From: Actinomycetales bacterium
GTDB lineage: Bacteria; Actinomycetota; Actinomycetes; Actinomycetales; Cellulomonadaceae
Reading direction: 5' to 3'
Length of the DNA: 64,000 bases
Assembly: GCA_020444245.1 (NCBI GenBank)
Contig: JAHLLI010000010.1
Location: forward strand, 62,001-126,000
Each line of letters starts with the position of its first letter. The stretch's first letter is position 1. The notes under the pieces are model-generated. The model ran no database searches, was not told the DNA's origin, and worked only from the letters and a program-made list of their open reading frames with translations. The translations under genes and the position numbers were made by a program. Below are positions 16,924-26,000 of this stretch, one piece after another.

Positions 16924-19389
16924 TCATCGGACGGGCACCGGCTGCTCGCGCGAGCTCGCCTGTGGCAGACGTGGCGCGTCCGATGCCGTCTCGCCCGCGA
17001 CCGGCAGCTTCATGCGTCTGAGGAGCAGCGCGTTCACTGCGACGATCAGAGACGACCCGGACATCGTCAGGGCGGCGACCTCAGGGCGCAGGACGAGGCC
17101 GAACGCCGCGGCGAAGGCGCCCGCCGCGACCGGCAGGGCGACGACGTTGTAGCCGACGGCCCAGGCGAGGTTCTGTCGCATCGTCCGGAGCGTGCCTCGA
17201 CCGATCCGCAGCGCGACGGGAACGTCCAGCGGGTCCGAGCGCATCAGCACGACATCCGCAGTCTCCACGGCCACATCGGTTCCGGCGCCGATCGCGATGC
17301 CCACGTCCGCGGTCGCCAGGGCCGGCGCGTCGTTGACGCCGTCGCCCACCATCGCCACCCGCCGACCCGCCGCCTGGAGCTCGGAGACCCGGGCCGCCTT
17401 GTCGCCGGGCAGGACCTCGGCCATCACCTGGTCGATGCCGAGCGAGTCGGCGATCCGCTCTGCCGTGGCCCGGTTGTCCCCGGTGAGCATGACGACGTGC
17501 ACGCCCGCCGCTCGTAGCGACGCGATGGCGTCGGCCGCCCCTTCGCGAACGGCGTCGGCCAGCGTGATCACCCCGACAGCCCGCCCGTCGATCGCGACCG
17601 CCACGCAGGTGTGCCCTGCGGCCGTCAGGCGCCCCAGCGCCTCGCCCAGGCGGCCGAGGACGACCCCTTCGCGGTCGAGGAGGCGGCGGTTGCCGACCAC
17701 GATCTGGTGGCCGTCGACCGTGGCGATCGCCCCGTGGCCGGGGACGTTGCGGAACTCGGTGACGTCAGGGAGCGACACCCCCCGCTGGGCCGCGTAGCGC
17801 CCGATCGCCCGCGCCACGGGATGCTCGGACTCCCGCTCCACGGCGCCGACCATCGCGAGGATGCGCTCCTCGTCGATGCCGTCGACCTCGATCGCCGACA
17901 CCGCGGGCTCACCCTTGGTCAGGGTTCCAGTCTTGTCCATGACCACGGTGTCGATCCGGGCCGCGGCCTCGAGCGCGGCTGCGTTCTTGAACAGGACGCC
18001 CCGCTTGGCTGCCCGCCCGGTCCCCACCATGATCGCCATCGGGGTCGCGAGGCCCAGGGCGTCCGGGCAGGTGATGACCACGACCGTGATGGCGAAGAGC
18101 ATCGCCGTCTGGACCCCTGCACCGGCTCCCAGCCACGCGAGGAACGTCGCGGTCCCCCCGAGAAGCGCCACGAGCACCAGCCAGAAGGCCGCGCGGTCGG
18201 CCAGTCGCTGGCCGGGCGCCTTCGAGTTCTGGGCCTCCTGGACCATCGCGACGATCCGGGCCAGGGCGGTGTCCGCGCCGACCTTGGCGGCCCTCGCACG
18301 CAACGTCCCCGTGGTGTTCATCGAACCGCCGGTGACCGCGTCGCCGACGGACTTCGGGACGGGCATCGACTCGCCGGTCACCATGGACTCGTCGATCTCC
18401 GACTGCCCGTCCTCGACGACCGCGTCGACCGGGACCTTCGCACCGGGGCGGATCAGCAGGAGATCGCCGACGACGACCTGTGCCGTCGGCACCTCGTGCG
18501 GCACGCCGTCGTGGAGCACGACCGCGTGCGACGGCGCCAGCTCGAGAAGCGTGCGCACCGCCTCGTTGGCGCCGCCCCGTGCGCGCATCTCGAACCAGTG
18601 TCCGAGGAGCACGAACGTGGTCAGCACGCTGGCGGCCTCGTAGAAGACCTCGCCCCCGCCGGTGAGGGTCACGGCGAGGCTGTAGGCCCAACCGGCTCCG
18701 ACACCCACCGCGACCAGGACCATCATGTCCAGCGTCCTGGCCCTCAGGGCCCGCCAGGCACCCTCGAAGAACACCCAGGATGCGCCGAACAGCACCGGGA
18801 TAGACAGCAGCAGGGCGAAGACGTCGTCACGGAGGCCGAACGGCGCCGGCACCCCGAAGGACAGCGCCTGCCGCCCGACCGGGGACCACAGCGCGATCGG
18901 CACCGACAGCGCGGCGGCGAGCAGGAAGCGGTTGCGCATGTCACGGACCATCGCCGCCATCGACATCGCACCGTGAGCGTGCCCGGCGGATCCGTGCTCG
19001 GTCCCCGCAGCCACGGGTCCGTGCTGGTGCGGGTCCACGGCGTCGGCACTGGCTCGGCGCGTGCCGTGCGCAGGGTGGTGCTCGTGGTCGTGCGCGGCCG
19101 GGCCGCCCCCGGGGACGCGGATCGAGGGCAGCGGCCCCACCTCGCGCACCGGGTCGCACAGGTGGTCGGGGACGGCACGGCCCGCGCAATGCAGCCCGCA
19201 GGCACGGATCCACCCTGTGAGGTCGTCGGCGGTCACCTTTGCCGGGTCGAAGTCGACCGTAGCGGTCTGGTTGGCCGCGTTGGCTCGGACCGAGATCACG
19301 CCCGGTTGCCTCGCCAGTGTCGCCTCGACCACGCCCGCAGACGTGGCCCACCCCAGGCCTCGCACGTCCATCGTCACCGTCGAGCTCAT
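16924..19389 (-). CDS. P1B-type metal ATPase with CPD membrane motif
   Basis: 821 aa. N-terminal ferredoxin-like fold of the HMA type, but WATS stands where the CxxC ligand pair should be (LGWATSAGVVEATLARQPGV). Then a Cys-x3-Cys/His-rich linker (CGLHCAG, HDHEHHPAHG) as in CopB-type pumps. Membrane motif [13 protein letters not shown] near residue 440 instead of CPC or CPH, DKTGTLTKGEP near 484, SEHPVARAI, GDGVNDAPALATADVG. Final helices VGYNVVALPVAAG and MSGSSLIVAVNALLL resemble the CopB (P1B-3) pattern. Likely exports a soft metal ion; metal identity is open because the membrane ligand is Asp. Same-strand EamA gene follows. Confidence 0.88.
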   Translation of the reverse strand: MSSTVTMDVRGLGWATSAGVVEATLARQPGVISVRANAANQTATVDFDPAKVTADDLTGWIRACGLHCAGRAVPDHLCDPVREVGPLPSIRVPGGGPAAHDHEHHPAHGTRRASADAVDPHQHGPVAAGTEHGSAGHAHGAMSMAAMVRDMRNRFLLAAALSVPIALWSPVGRQALSFGVPAPFGLRDDVFALLLSIPVLFGASWVFFEGAWRALRARTLDMMVLVAVGVGAGWAYSLAVTLTGGGEVFYEAASVLTTFVLLGHWFEMRARGGANEAVRTLLELAPSHAVVLHDGVPHEVPTAQVVVGDLLLIRPGAKVPVDAVVEDGQSEIDESMVTGESMPVPKSVGDAVTGGSMNTTGTLRARAAKVGADTALARIVAMVQEAQNSKAPGQRLADRAAFWLVLVALLGGTATFLAWLGAGAGVQTAMLFAITVVVITCPDALGLATPMAIMVGTGRAAKRGVLFKNAAALEAAARIDTVVMDKTGTLTKGEPAVSAIEVDGIDEERILAMVGAVERESEHPVARAIGRYAAQRGVSLPDVTEFRNVPGHGAIATVDGHQIVVGNRRLLDREGVVLGRLGEALGRLTAAGHTCVAVAIDGRAVGVITLADAVREGAADAIASLRAAGVHVVMLTGDNRATAERIADSLGIDQVMAEVLPGDKAARVSELQAAGRRVAMVGDGVNDAPALATADVGIAIGAGTDVAVETADVVLMRSDPLDVPVALRIGRGTLRTMRQNLAWAVGYNVVALPVAAGAFAAAFGLVLRPEVAALTMSGSSLIVAVNALLLRRMKLPVAGETASDAPRLPQASSREQPVPVR

Positions 19390-19457
19390 CCGCCCCTCTC
19401 CCTTCCCCGCGACCGCCGCCCCGAGCCTCGGTTCGGGCGGTTCCGCGCCCTACCGGT

Positions 19458-19474
19458 GTACCCCCTAGGGGTAT
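19458..19474. promoter_or_regulatory. CsoR-type operator E (CPD ATPase 1)
   Basis: GTACCCCCTAGGGGTAT, inverted repeat, 69 bases upstream of the ATPase start (19389). The DUF305 gene on the other strand starts at 19605, so the site may affect both. Confidence 0.7.
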
Positions 19475-19498
19475 CGAGCGGCAACGCCGCGGCCAGAC

Positions 19499-19514
19499 CT
19501 TCGTCGAACGTTGA
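19499..19514. promoter_or_regulatory. Direct-repeat box E
   Basis: On the - strand TCAAC-GTTCGA-CGAAG, 24 bases from operator E in the divergent region between the ATPase and the DUF305 gene. The spacer GTTCGA is shared with boxes F and I. Confidence 0.55.
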
Positions 19515-19604
19515 TCGCATGGGGGGACCGCCTTCGCAATCGACGGTCACCCTTGCCCGAAGGGGCGCCGGACCCGGCCCCGGAACAACGAAGGAGGCGG
19601 CGCC

Positions 19605-20255
19605 GTGACGACGCACGCAGACCTCGGGCGGCTCCCTCATCGTCACACCCGATCGGCGCCACCCGCGCGCCCGCGCCCGGCCTGGCCCGTCATGGCGAGC
19701 CTGGCCGTGCTGGCCATCGGGTGTGCCGATGCGCCGGTCGCTTCGACACCCGCGACGTCGCCCGCCCCGATCACGCAGCCTGCGACGGGTACTCCGAGCC
19801 CTCGATCGAACAACGCGGCGGACGTCTCGTTCGTCCGCGAGGCGGTGGGCCACCTACGGGCCGGCACAGGCGTCGCCGATCGGGCCGCGCGACAGGCGTC
19901 GTCACCCGAGGTCCGCGCCCTCGCTCAGAGCATCGGCTCGTCCCAGACGGCCCGGCTCACGCGGCTGTCGCGTTGGGCCGAGGAGTGGACCGCGCGACCA
20001 GAGGGCACCGACCAGGCGGAGACGCGCGCGTCGGGTACGGAGCAGCTCGCCGACGGCGCGGACCTGGACCGCGCGTTCATCGACGAGATGCTCACCCACC
20101 ACCGTCAGGGCGTGACGCTGGCCGAGGAGGAGCGCGAGCGAGGCGCCGATCCCCGCGCCCTGGGCGAGGCGGGGCAGATGATCGACGACCTCATCGTCGA
20201 GATGACGGCGCTCGAGAATGCCCGGCTCACCCTGGACGGCTGGCGAGCGGGCTGA
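19605..20255 (+). CDS. DUF305 lipoprotein
   Basis: 216 aa from GTG 19605 (AAGGAGGCGGCGCC ribosome site). Signal region MASLAVLAIGCADAP gives a lipoprotein Cys near residue 41. After a Thr/Pro/Ser-rich linker comes the DUF305 ferritin-like helical domain, with the second half keeping DLDRAFIDEMLTHHRQGVTLA (His-His metal motif) and QMIDDLIVEMTALENARL. DUF305 proteins are extracytoplasmic and common in copper gene sets; they are thought to bind metal. The first domain half (SFVREAVGHLRAGTGVADRAARQ) has diverged. Divergent from the metal ATPase, sharing its regulatory region. Confidence 0.85.
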   Translation: MTTHADLGRLPHRHTRSAPPARPRPAWPVMASLAVLAIGCADAPVASTPATSPAPITQPATGTPSPRSNNAADVSFVREAVGHLRAGTGVADRAARQASSPEVRALAQSIGSSQTARLTRLSRWAEEWTARPEGTDQAETRASGTEQLADGADLDRAFIDEMLTHHRQGVTLAEEERERGADPRALGEAGQMIDDLIVEMTALENARLTLDGWRAG

Positions 20256-20264
20256 GCGGCGATC

Positions 20265-20297
20265 GCGGTCGGCCGCCCCGCGCGGGCCGGGCACCGC
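20265..20297. terminator. Imperfect hairpin between convergent genes
   Basis: GCGGT...ACCGC ends with an inner GGCC/GGCC pairing between the stops of the DUF305 gene and the Lgt-like gene. GC-rich, no U-run; possible bidirectional terminator. Confidence 0.35.
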
Positions 20298-21704
20298 TTA
20301 CCCGAGGAACCCGAGGGCCACAGCACCGACCACGGCCACGCCCGCACCGACCAGGGACGCGGTGCGCCCGTAGCTCGTCGCGCGTGGCAGAGCCCGAAGC
20401 GGAAACAGCAGCTGGCGGACCAGCACGTAGGCCCCGAACCCACCGACGAACAGGACGCCGCGCGGCGTCGGCTGCACCTGCCATGCGACCACGGCCGCCA
20501 CCGCGGCGAGCGCAGCCGCCGACACCGACTCCATCAGCTGCACCGGGACACGTCGGGTGCCGACCCGCCGGTCGGAGGACCACACGGCCCAACGGGACCG
20601 CGAGGGTACGCCCACGCAGCACCCACCGAGGAGGCACCCCTGACGCCCCACCGCCTGCCCGAGGAGCAGAGCCGGCACCGTGACGTCGAGCACGTCCCCG
20701 ATGGACGCGCCCAGAACACCGGCGCCGAGGGCGAGGGCGCCGGCGGCACCCAGGACGAAGCCCTGGACGCTCAGCCCCGAGAGCCATGTCACGGCCTGTT
20801 CGTGGCGGTGGGTGAGGCGGTAGTAGAGCCTGGCGCCGACCAGCCCGACCAGACTCGCGACGAGTGACAGCACCAGCAACGGTCCCCGGGGCAGCCCGTA
20901 CGCGGGCGCCAGGGCCGCCTGGAGACCCAAGCCGAGCACCGCGCCGAGAGCCACCAGCGCGGGCCAGGCTCCGAGCACGACCCCGGGGGCACGTGCACCG
21001 GCCACCAGGGCGAGCGTGGACCGGCCGACGCCTTCGGCGTGGGGCAGACGTTTGCGAGCGCCTGAGGCGCCGCCGGACGGGATCGCCTCCGCGTCCGCGT
21101 GCACCTGCCAGCGCCCAGCAGCCTTGTCGTGGACCCGGTGGGTCAGGGACGTCCTGCCGGCCCGCGGCGGCAGGCCCTGGAGCCGGGTCTCCGAGACGAA
21201 CTCGTCCGCGGGCGTCCGGGGGCCTTCGACGTCGAGTCTGCGCCCCGTCAGGCGCAGCACGACGTCGTGCGCTTCGTCGGTGTCGGGAGCGTCGAACCAG
21301 TAGGTGATACCTAGGCCTTGTGGGCCGGCTTCGTCCACGACCGCGGAGCCGAAGCGCACGAACTCGAGTGCCGGCCCGATGCGCCCGCCGCCCGCCAGGC
21401 GTGCCAGCAGCGGCCGGCGCACAGGCGGGGCGGCCACCGGCCTCGGACGTGAAGACCGATCGCGAGGTGCAGCGGGAACGTTCCCGCCGGGCTCTCCCTT
21501 GCCCTCACCCCGACGCGCGTCCCCACTCGGCCACCAGATAGGGTCCCTCGCCCCAGCTGCGGGCGCCCCCCGGGTCGGGTCCGCCTGAACGCCGCCGAGT
21601 CCGAACGCAGCGCCACGAGGCGAGCTCTGCTGGCTGCCGCCGGACGCACGCTCGCGGTCGCCCGCTCCACGCGAGGCCGGTCCCCCCTTCGAGCGGTCAG
21701 CCAC
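20298..21704 (-). CDS. Lgt-like membrane protein with extra N-terminal domain
   Basis: 468 aa from GTG 21704 (coupled to the upstream gene). Residues 1-100 are low-complexity Gly/Arg/Pro. Residues about 105-225 form an extra domain (EFVRFGSAVVDEAGPQGLGI, DEAHDVVLRLTGRRLDVEGPRTPADEFVSET) that I do not recognise. From about 225 there are seven helices with Lgt-like text: GARLYYRLTH, VGRQGCLLGGCCVGVPSRS, RRVPVQLMES. In true Lgt the last is RHPTQLYE, so the catalytic surroundings differ; a second, standard Lgt lies at 37924. It may act on another lipid or lipoprotein substrate. Downstream of cytochrome b. Confidence 0.65.
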   Translation of the reverse strand: MADRSKGGPASRGAGDRERASGGSQQSSPRGAAFGLGGVQADPTRGAPAAGARDPIWWPSGDARRGEGKGEPGGNVPAAPRDRSSRPRPVAAPPVRRPLLARLAGGGRIGPALEFVRFGSAVVDEAGPQGLGITYWFDAPDTDEAHDVVLRLTGRRLDVEGPRTPADEFVSETRLQGLPPRAGRTSLTHRVHDKAAGRWQVHADAEAIPSGGASGARKRLPHAEGVGRSTLALVAGARAPGVVLGAWPALVALGAVLGLGLQAALAPAYGLPRGPLLVLSLVASLVGLVGARLYYRLTHRHEQAVTWLSGLSVQGFVLGAAGALALGAGVLGASIGDVLDVTVPALLLGQAVGRQGCLLGGCCVGVPSRSRWAVWSSDRRVGTRRVPVQLMESVSAAALAAVAAVVAWQVQPTPRGVLFVGGFGAYVLVRQLLFPLRALPRATSYGRTASLVGAGVAVVGAVALGFLG

Positions 21705-22008
21705 GGCCTGACTCGGTGCGACGCGGCCGGGTTGCGACCAGGGCCCGCCGGCGAGACATCGACGTGGACCCCTGCGGCGACGCCCCGACGTGGGCCAGCG
21801 CGCTCATGACACGCAGCGCCAGACCCAGGGAGACGACGACCGCGAGTGCACTCGCCACGAACCACAACCCGGTGGCCGGCGACGGTGGGGCACTGACAGC
21901 GCCGCTGAGCGACCCGGTCGCCGCGATCGCCATAGCGGTCAGGATCCAGAAGGACCGGCGGGCACGCCTCGTTGCTGCACGCATCAGTTCACGTTCAAGC
22001 GTCGACAC
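21697..22008 (-). CDS. Small membrane protein in cytochrome b operon
   Basis: 103 aa with two hydrophobic helices (FWILTAMAIAATGSLSGAV and GLWFVASALAVVVSLGLALRVM) and a basic C-terminus. No family recognised. Lies 7 bases after cytochrome b and overlaps the Lgt-like gene, so it belongs to that operon and could be an accessory subunit or assembly factor. Confidence 0.6.
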   Translation of the reverse strand: MSTLERELMRAATRRARRSFWILTAMAIAATGSLSGAVSAPPSPATGLWFVASALAVVVSLGLALRVMSALAHVGASPQGSTSMSRRRALVATRPRRTESGRG

Positions 22009-22015
22009 GTGCGCC

Positions 22016-23140
22016 TCACATCCCCAGGTGCTGCTTGGCGGGCGTGACCGCCATCAGGATCGTCAGGACGGCGACGATGGCGACGAGGAGTACACCGCCG
22101 ATGATGACGACCGGGCGCTTCCGCCACAGGCGCTGGGGGCTACGGTCGATGAAGGGCAGCGCGACGAGGATCGCGAAGAAGGCCAGCTCGCCCCACAGGA
22201 TCCCGGCCAGCCCGACCCAGTTCTCCAGGGTGAAGACCCACCAGAACATCCACGGTGGGCGGGTGATCTCGATGCCCTCGACCGACGGCGCCCCGACCCC
22301 CGGCGGCAGCAGCACCGCGAGGATCCCGATGATGCCGAACAGCGCGACCCCGAACGCCGCGATCCGGCGCAGGTGGTGCGTGAACGGCGCGGTCGGCTCC
22401 TCGGTCGGCGCCTGCGTTCCCGAGGCGTCCGTGGGTAGCGCCGGGTGCGGGGAGATCTTGTGCTTCTTGACCAGGAGCCCGTGCAGGACCGCGAGCACGA
22501 TGATCAGGCCGGGGACGATGACGGTGTGGGCGGCGTACAGCCGCACCAGGATCGGCACCTGGTCGGCGAACTGGGGCGAGAACCACGACCCGACCCCGCC
22601 CAGCAGGTTGCCGATCTCGATGTTGTGGCCGAGGGCCTCGAAGCCCTCCTGGTCCCACTTCAGGACCGTGCCGGTGAAGATCGCGAGGGTGACCAGCCCG
22701 AGCATCGCGACACCGACGAGGTAGTTGCCCTCGCGCGGGCGCTTGTACGAGCCCGTGACGAACACCCGACCTAGGTGGAGCAGCGCGGTGACGTACATCG
22801 CCTGGGCGGCCCAGAAGTGCACGCCGCGGACGAAGCGCCCGCCCCAGACGTCGGTCACGATGTGCCGCACCGACGCGTTCGCAGCCTCGGGGACCGGGCT
22901 GTAGAACTGCACCAGCAGGATCCCGGTGACGATCAGGATCCCCAGCGACGCGGCCGTGATCCCGCCAAGGCTCCAGGCGAGGTTGTTGGCATGGCCTGGA
23001 ACGGGATACTCCAGGGCACTGATGCCCAGTCGTTCGTCGATCGCGTCCAGGACCACACGGCCACGGCTCCGGCGGGCAGCGTCCGGGGGAGGGCTCGATG
23101 GGGCGCTCGTGCTCGGTGCCGGTCCGGCGTTGGTGGTCAT
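22016..23140 (-). CDS. Cytochrome b (b6-like, with subunit IV region)
   Basis: 374 aa from ATG 23140, which overlaps the upstream stop (ATGA). Four-helix haem domain with VHFWAAQAMYVTALLHLGRVFV and LYAAHTVIVPGLIIVLAVLHGLLVKKHKISPHP, whose His residues are the expected two haem b ligand pairs. The C-terminal third (PPWMFWWVFTLENWVGLAG, ELAFFAILVALPFIDRSPQR) matches the subunit IV part, with PPW in place of the PEW quinol motif. Carries electrons across the membrane between quinol and an unknown acceptor: no Rieske protein or c-type cytochrome gene is adjacent. Confidence 0.88.
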   Translation of the reverse strand: MTTNAGPAPSTSAPSSPPPDAARRSRGRVVLDAIDERLGISALEYPVPGHANNLAWSLGGITAASLGILIVTGILLVQFYSPVPEAANASVRHIVTDVWGGRFVRGVHFWAAQAMYVTALLHLGRVFVTGSYKRPREGNYLVGVAMLGLVTLAIFTGTVLKWDQEGFEALGHNIEIGNLLGGVGSWFSPQFADQVPILVRLYAAHTVIVPGLIIVLAVLHGLLVKKHKISPHPALPTDASGTQAPTEEPTAPFTHHLRRIAAFGVALFGIIGILAVLLPPGVGAPSVEGIEITRPPWMFWWVFTLENWVGLAGILWGELAFFAILVALPFIDRSPQRLWRKRPVVIIGGVLLVAIVAVLTILMAVTPAKQHLGM

Positions 23141-23739
23141 GCCTGCTCCATCCCTGCTGCCTGCTCGTCCACGTCGAGGGGTTGCGCGCCACCCAGCCGC
23201 GCCTGGAGCGAGCGAACGGTATCGGCCGGCCGGAGCCTGACCGCGAGCCACGCTCCGACCGCCAGGAGCAGCACCGACAGGCCGAGGAATGCCCAGTCCA
23301 GGCCGCCGAGCGGGCCGCGCCCGGGCAGGTCGGAGGGGATGACCGTGGTGCCGGTCTCCGAGCCGACGGCCGGGGGAAGGTCGCTCACGGCCTCGGTGAT
23401 CGACTCCTGGAGCAGCGCCTGACCACCTGCCACGTCGCCAGCCTCCAAAGCGCCCTGGGCTTCCACGACAAGGCCCACGTCAACGCCCTCCTGGTCGGTG
23501 GTGGCGAGGGTGTCGTCGATCTTCTCCAGCGCGGCATCGATGCCGTCCTCACCCGCATGGGCAAGGTGCCCGAGCGCCTGCTGGACCAGGAGGTAGCCCT
23601 CCTGGGTCTCACCCTCGCCATCCCCATGCGCCCACGCGGCCGGGGCGACGGACATGATCCCCGCCACGGCCAACGCGCACACCACGAGCGCCGTCCTCCA
23701 CCAGGACCGTCGGCCCGGCCCTCGTCGCGGTCTGCGCAT
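23137..23739 (-). CDS. Exported membrane-anchored protein, unknown function
   Basis: 200 aa from ATG 23739. Signal peptide (WWRTALVVCALAVAGIMSVAPAAWAHGDGEG), then an Ala/Glu-rich helical domain (EGYLLVQQALGHLAHAG, AALEKIDDTLATTDQEGVD, AQGALEAGDVAGGQALLQESI) facing outside, a Pro/Gly linker, and one C-terminal membrane helix (LDWAFLGLSVLLLAVGAWLAV). Family not recognised by me. Immediately upstream of and coupled to cytochrome b, so it is likely a periplasm-side partner of that protein. Promoter region is shared with the divergent NarL-type regulator. Confidence 0.7.
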   Translation of the reverse strand: MRRPRRGPGRRSWWRTALVVCALAVAGIMSVAPAAWAHGDGEGETQEGYLLVQQALGHLAHAGEDGIDAALEKIDDTLATTDQEGVDVGLVVEAQGALEAGDVAGGQALLQESITEAVSDLPPAVGSETGTTVIPSDLPGRGPLGGLDWAFLGLSVLLLAVGAWLAVRLRPADTVRSLQARLGGAQPLDVDEQAAGMEQA

Positions 23740-23907
23740 CGCTCTGGCTCCTCCTCGTGACTCTCCGGCCGGCATCGCCGGACACACCAGTCCCATCCTT
23801 TGAAGGAAGCCGACCGCGAGCCAGGGTCCTAACCCCCGACCTGGTGGCGGCACCTACCCATGCCGGGTGCGTGATACCACCCATCGGCGCACGCGACCGC
23901 GTGACGT

Positions 23908-24573
23908 ATGGTTCGAGACGTGACGCCGGTGACCCGCGTACTCGTCGTTGACGACCACGCGCTGCACCGGGACGGCGCCAGAGGGATCCTTGCCCAGCAC
24001 GCGGACATCGAAGTGGTCGGCGAGGCGGACACCGGCGAGATGGCCGTCGCCCTCGTCGGCCGCCTGGAGCCCGATGTCGTCCTCATGGACGTCCGGCTAC
24101 CAGGGATGAGCGGCATCGAGGCGACCCGGACCATCCGCGACGCTCACCCCGACGTCCGGGTGCTCGTCGTCAGCGCGTACGAGGACGACGAATACGTCCG
24201 GGGCGCCCTTCAGGCAGGCGCCTCCGGCCATCTCAGCAAGGCCGCGCCCGGCCACGAGCTGGTGGACGCGATCAGGTCGGTGGTGGCCGGCCGGAGCGTG
24301 GTCCGCCAGGACGTGCTCGCCCGCCTGCTCGCCACTGACGCAGATGCACCGGACCCGGTCCCGGTGCTCAGCGAACGCGAGAGTGCGGTGCTCGACCTCC
24401 TGGCCCAGGGCCTTGCGAACAAGCGCATCGCCGGCGCGCTTCACATCAGTCCCAGGACCGTGGAGCGGCACTGCGAGAGCATCTACACCAAGCTCGGGGT
24501 GCACTCCCGGACCGAGGCCGTCGTGACGGCCTTCGGGATCGGCCTGCTGCGGGGCCCGGATGCCCCGCACTGA
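23908..24573 (+). CDS. NarL/FixJ-family response regulator
   Basis: 221 aa from ATG 23908; GTG 23920 is equally likely, because a TATGGT (23907-23912) would be a good -10 for a leaderless mRNA there. Receiver: VLVVDDHALHRDG, VVLMDVRLPGMSGIE with the phospho-Asp, VVSAYEDDEYV. LuxR-type helix-turn-helix: LSERESAVLDLLAQGLANKRIAGALHISPRTVERHCESIYTKLGV. Overlaps the kinase gene by 14 bases. Divergent from the cytochrome b operon, which it probably controls. Confidence 0.9.
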   Translation: MVRDVTPVTRVLVVDDHALHRDGARGILAQHADIEVVGEADTGEMAVALVGRLEPDVVLMDVRLPGMSGIEATRTIRDAHPDVRVLVVSAYEDDEYVRGALQAGASGHLSKAAPGHELVDAIRSVVAGRSVVRQDVLARLLATDADAPDPVPVLSERESAVLDLLAQGLANKRIAGALHISPRTVERHCESIYTKLGVHSRTEAVVTAFGIGLLRGPDAPH

Positions 24574-25945
24574 ACCGCGCGGCGCTCGGCGCCGCCTGTC
24601 GGTCCCCGTACGCTCGCGGCGCTTCTGGGGTCTCCAGGCCACCATCCTCGCGATCATGACCCTCCACACGCTGGTGCTGGCCTCCCTCGGCGGCCGGGAC
24701 CTGGCCGGCATCCCCGCGCCGCTCACCTCGAGCCTCATGCTCATCCCGGTGCTCTACGCAGCTGTGAGCTTCGGGGCCGCCGGTGCGATGGCCACAGCCA
24801 CGTGGGCGACCGCGTTGTTCGCCCTGCATTGGCTGGTCGTCCACCGTGACCCCGTCACGAGCGCGCACCTGTGGATCGAGCTGGTCAGCATGCTCGTCCT
24901 GGCCGCGAGCGGCGCCGTCGTCGGCCAGCGGGTGGACGCCGAGCGCGCCGCCCGCACGCGCACGGAGCATGCACTCCAGCAGGTCGCCGTGGCCGAGGCC
25001 CGGTTCCACGACCTGTTCGAGCACCAGCCGTCACCGGTCGTCGTCACCGACACCGAGGACGTCGTCCTCGAGGCCAACAGCGCCGCCCACCGCCTGCTCG
25101 GAGACGCGGTCGTCGGTCAACCGCTCGTGCTGGTCGCGGGCCACACCACCGGTGACCTCCTCGCGCGCGACGCACCACTGCCGATCACCGCGGCGGACGG
25201 CACCGTCCACCAGTACATGCCGTCGACCCACACACTCACCGACGGGAACGGCCGCACGGTGACCCAGGTGGTTCTCGCCGACGTCTCCCAAGAGCACCGG
25301 CGGCGCGAGGTGCAGCGCGCCTTCACGGGCCGCGTCCTGGAGGCCCAGGAGCAGGAGCGCCTCCACCTCTCACGGGAGCTGCACGACGAACCGCTGCAGC
25401 AGCTGACCTACCTCACGCGGAACCTCGACGAGCTCGGCAGCGACCCGCGGCTGCCCTCGGACCTTGCACACCCCGTGCACGAGGGGGAGGATCTCGCGCG
25501 CGCCGCGTCGGCCTCCTTGCGGCACCTGATCCAGGGCCTTCGGCCACCCGTGCTGGACGATCTCGGCCTCGTGCCCGCCTTACGCCAGCTCGCCGAGACG
25601 GTGCATGGGCGGGCCGGGCTGACCGTGCGCGTCAGGACGGTCGGTGAGATGACTCGCGCTCCGGCTGAGATCGAGCTCGCCGTCTACCGCATCGCCCAGG
25701 AGGCGCTGACCAATGCCGTCAAGCACGCCCACGCGCGGCACGTTGCGCTGGAGGTCGAGATCGGTGCGGGGCTAGTCGTGACGGTGCGCGACGACGGTCA
25801 GGGCTTCGACCTCGGCCGGGGCGGCGATGGCGGCTTGGGACTCATCGGCGCCCGCGAGCGCGCCGAGCGGATAGGCGCGAGCCTCGCGGTCGAGTCCCGG
25901 CCCGGCGCCGGGGCCACGATCCGGGTGTCCGTACCTCTCGAGTAG
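24560..25945 (+). CDS. HisKA_3-type sensor kinase with PAS domain
   Basis: 461 aa. Four to five membrane helices at residues 25-135 (MASE-like), a PAS domain at about 150-255 (ARFHDLFEHQPSPVVVTDTEDVVLEANSAAHRLLG), dimerisation helix with the phospho-His in LHLSRELHDEPLQQLTYL, and HATPase with EALTNAVKHAHARH and DDGQGFDLG. This is the NarX/DegS class that pairs with NarL-type regulators, here the preceding gene. The signal is unknown; membrane sensor plus neighbouring cytochrome b suggests quinone or redox state. Confidence 0.9.
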   Translation: MPRTEPRGARRRLSVPVRSRRFWGLQATILAIMTLHTLVLASLGGRDLAGIPAPLTSSLMLIPVLYAAVSFGAAGAMATATWATALFALHWLVVHRDPVTSAHLWIELVSMLVLAASGAVVGQRVDAERAARTRTEHALQQVAVAEARFHDLFEHQPSPVVVTDTEDVVLEANSAAHRLLGDAVVGQPLVLVAGHTTGDLLARDAPLPITAADGTVHQYMPSTHTLTDGNGRTVTQVVLADVSQEHRRREVQRAFTGRVLEAQEQERLHLSRELHDEPLQQLTYLTRNLDELGSDPRLPSDLAHPVHEGEDLARAASASLRHLIQGLRPPVLDDLGLVPALRQLAETVHGRAGLTVRVRTVGEMTRAPAEIELAVYRIAQEALTNAVKHAHARHVALEVEIGAGLVVTVRDDGQGFDLGRGGDGGLGLIGARERAERIGASLAVESRPGAGATIRVSVPLE

Positions 25946-26000
25946 CCCGGTCACGCTCCGAGCAGTCGCCACCCTCGGTCTCGACGCGACGAACGAAATC

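Noticed and set aside
23801-23816. TGAAG in the divergent region upstream of the NarL-type regulator
   Set aside because: The second half-site (GACCG) does not fit, so it is not counted as a box.
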